A stretch of DNA of 6,572 nucleotides from an uncultured Clostridia bacterium (GTDB taxonomy: Bacteria; Bacillota; Clostridia; TANB77; CAG-508): the NCBI GenBank assembly GCA_944392065.1, contig CALXVO010000067.1:1-6572 (forward strand), written 5' to 3'. The notes beneath the pieces were generated by a model. That model did not search any database and had not been told where the DNA came from. It saw nothing but the letters and a program-made list of their open reading frames with translations. Made by a program: the position numbers and the translations under genes. Below are positions 4,714-6,572 of this stretch, piece by piece (within the stretch, counting starts at the first letter, position 1; each line of letters opens with the position of its first letter).

Positions 4714-6303
4714 ATGAAATCTAACATCATTAAATACATATTTATTGTATTTGCAATTGGAATTATTGTGTTTGCTATCTATAAAATGAATTATCAAACA
4801 GAAAATCAAAATGGAATAAATGAAGAAAATCAAGCACAAGGCAATACACAAAATTCGGAATCCATTTTAAATATTGGAATTTCAGATTTTGATAATATTA
4901 ACCCATTAATTACTAGCAATAAAGATATTATTAACTTATCTACCATCTTATATGAACCTTTATTAAAAATTACAGAAGATTATGGAATAGAATTAGGCCT
5001 TGCAGAGGAATGGTCAAAATCGGATGCAACTACCTATTTAGTAAAATTAAAAAGTAATTTAAAATGGGATGATGGGAAGCCAGTAACCGGTACAGATGTA
5101 AAATTTACTATAGAAAAATTACAAGAAGGAGAATCAATCTATTCCGACAATGTAGAAAATATAAAATCTGTAGAGATAATTGATGGAAATACTATTAGAA
5201 TTAATCTAAAAAACGAAGAACCTTTTTTTGAATATAACTTAATATTCCCAATTGTTTCAAGCAACCAATTTGAAGATGAAGACTTTTTTAAATCTAGGTT
5301 AGCGCCATATGCAACCGGAATGTATAAAGTAAAATCAGCAACAAGTGAAAAAATAGAGTTAGTGCAAAACGAAAATTGGTATAATGCAGAAAATACAGAA
5401 CGAAAAATCGATAAAGTAGTATTATACTTTTTCGAAACCATGGGAGATGCCTATAATAGTTTAAAGCTAGGAAATATCGATTTGGTATGCACGTCTATTA
5501 CAAATGTAGAAGATTATATAGGAACAATAGGATTTGGCACAACAGAATACAAAGGAAGAAAACTAGATTTTATTAGTTTAAATTGTGAAGATACTATTTT
5601 AGCAAATAAAGAAGTTAGACAAGCAATTAATTATGCAATAGATAAGAATAAAATAAACTCTACGGTATTTAGCAATAATTATAATGTATCGTCTTTCCCA
5701 ATAGACTATGGTAGTTATTTGTATGAAAAAGAGAGTAAATCAAGTTTTAATGCAGAAAAAGCAAAAGATGTATTAGAAGATGCAGGTTGGGAATACCGAT
5801 ATGGATACTGGAGAAAAACAGAAAATTATACCACACAATATTTAAATTTAAATTTAGTAGTAGATAACAGTAACGAAACAAGAGTAAAGGTTGCAGAGCT
5901 AATAGAGGAACAACTAGAAGAAATCGGAATAAATGTATCTTTGTATAGGGTTTCTAATAGTTCTTACAAAAATTATTTAGAGAATAAAAATTATGATATG
6001 ATTCTAACAGGAGTTAATAATGGATATAGTCCAGATTTAAGTTACTTTTTGGGAGAAGACAATATAGCAAATTACGAAAACGAAGAAATAGCAAATATAC
6101 TAAAAGAAGTGAAAAACATTGCAGATACTAATTTACTAAAAGAAAAATATAACAGAATAATAGAAATATATGAAGACGAAATACCATATGTATGTTTATA
6201 CAGAAATACCAATAAAGTAGTTTATAGTATTAGAGTTACTGGAAGTATCAATCCTAATAATTATACTGTGTATTATAGTTTTGAAAATTGGTATAGGCAG
6301 TAA
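4714..6303 (+). CDS. Membrane-anchored ABC transporter solute-binding protein, family 5 (peptide-type)
   Basis: This resembles OppA/DppA-type extracytoplasmic binding proteins that capture oligopeptides or similar ligands for ABC importers. The 529-residue length is typical. Residues 5-23 form one strongly hydrophobic segment after a lysine, then a polar Q/N/E-rich linker (about 25-50). The mature fold starts at ILNIGISDFDNINPL. Family hallmarks are the EPLL segment (81-84), LKWDDGKPVTGTDVKFT (116-132), the ENWYNAE element, and NKEVRQAINYAIDKNKI near residues 298-314, then FNAEKAKDVLEDAGW and a lobe-closing C-terminal part ending in FENWYRQ. There is no lipobox cysteine after the hydrophobic segment, so it is probably held by an uncleaved signal anchor, not as a lipoprotein, unlike most Firmicutes homologues. 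No permease or ATPase genes follow, so it may serve a remote transporter or act as a sensor. The ligand cannot be told from sequence. The ATG at 4714 has AGGAGG four bases upstream. Confidence 0.87.
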   Translation: MKSNIIKYIFIVFAIGIIVFAIYKMNYQTENQNGINEENQAQGNTQNSESILNIGISDFDNINPLITSNKDIINLSTILYEPLLKITEDYGIELGLAEEWSKSDATTYLVKLKSNLKWDDGKPVTGTDVKFTIEKLQEGESIYSDNVENIKSVEIIDGNTIRINLKNEEPFFEYNLIFPIVSSNQFEDEDFFKSRLAPYATGMYKVKSATSEKIELVQNENWYNAENTERKIDKVVLYFFETMGDAYNSLKLGNIDLVCTSITNVEDYIGTIGFGTTEYKGRKLDFISLNCEDTILANKEVRQAINYAIDKNKINSTVFSNNYNVSSFPIDYGSYLYEKESKSSFNAEKAKDVLEDAGWEYRYGYWRKTENYTTQYLNLNLVVDNSNETRVKVAELIEEQLEEIGINVSLYRVSNSSYKNYLENKNYDMILTGVNNGYSPDLSYFLGEDNIANYENEEIANILKEVKNIADTNLLKEKYNRIIEIYEDEIPYVCLYRNTNKVVYSIRVTGSINPNNYTVYYSFENWYRQ

Positions 6304-6409
6304 TTCGATTAAATAATAATTATAATTTATAGTTCCTTTAAAAATGTCGGAGCAATGCATATTTTAATTTTATGTTTTCGGCCCTTTGGCATCGGACAAA
6401 CTGTACTAT

Positions 6410-6490
6410 GAGAAATGAGAGATGGAAAATGAGGTGTGTGACACATTATATTATAATCTTTCACATCCCACATCACATATCTCACTTCTC
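6410..6490. repeat. 81-bp imperfect palindrome with purine/pyrimidine asymmetry
   Basis: The left arm, starting GAGAAATGAGAGATG (6410-6424), is an imperfect reverse complement of the right arm, ending CATATCTCACTTCTC (6476-6490). The centre is a perfect 13-bp palindrome (6445-6457). The left arm is almost all purine plus T with repeated ATGAGA/GATG units, and the right arm is rich in CACAT/CTCAC units. This looks like a degenerate intergenic repeat family and not a simple terminator. The rest of 6304-6572 holds no gene that I can support. A small hairpin with GTCGC (6549-6553) and GCGAC (6564-6568) lies at the window edge. Confidence 0.5.
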
Positions 6491-6572
6491 TTAAATGTAA
6501 ATTTGTCTTAGTAGTATGTATATTTCTCAAATTTTTTTGTACCTTGCTGTCGCAAACAAATTAGCGACCTTA

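Noticed and set aside
5139..5441. 100-residue - strand ORF inside the solute-binding gene
   Set aside because: It is antisense to a clear coding sequence and is a by-product of its codon use. Other antisense frames in holA, gpr and ymdB were dropped for the same reason.
6327..6530. 67-residue - strand ORF at the right end
   Set aside because: It is created by the repeat units of the imperfect palindrome, has no ribosome binding site, and resembles no protein I know.

Overview
The window is AT-rich DNA (roughly 30% G+C by eye) with strong AGGAGG-type ribosome binding sites. It carries the endospore genes gpr and spoVS, which points to a spore-forming member of the class Clostridia, probably an uncultured low-GC lineage. 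All genes are on the + strand. I see no phage, CRISPR, toxin-antitoxin or defence module, and no multi-gene system that I would call undescribed. The interesting material is regulatory and structural.

Layout. Positions 1-181 hold two inverted repeats and the ribosome binding site of ruvC. ruvC (182-668) is interrupted by a +1 frameshift near 220/221. It is followed by holA (717-1700), the clamp-loader delta subunit. A 184-base gap ends in a hairpin that buries the ribosome binding site of gpr (1885-2823), the germination protease. A 190-bp near-palindromic, MITE-like element (2831-3020) lies between gpr and a very good extended -10 promoter (3025-3053). That promoter drives a YmdB-type phosphodiesterase gene (3110-3880). 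Between this gene and spoVS lies a 341-base interval with a startless ORF remnant, two tandem Spo0A boxes 10 bp apart, and a promoter whose spacer is an 18-bp palindrome. After spoVS (4222-4485) come a terminator and a new promoter for a large membrane-anchored family 5 solute-binding protein (4714-6303). The last 270 bases contain an imperfect 81-bp palindrome but no convincing gene.

How the genes relate. ruvC and holA are DNA repair and replication genes. gpr, ymdB and spoVS form a sporulation and development block: SpoVS acts in spore coat assembly and septation control, Gpr degrades the small acid-soluble spore proteins at germination, and YmdB is a developmental phosphodiesterase. The ymdB-spoVS order is conserved in Firmicutes, but here spoVS has acquired or kept its own promoter region with Spo0A-type sites. 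The solute-binding protein has its own promoter and no transporter genes next to it in this window.
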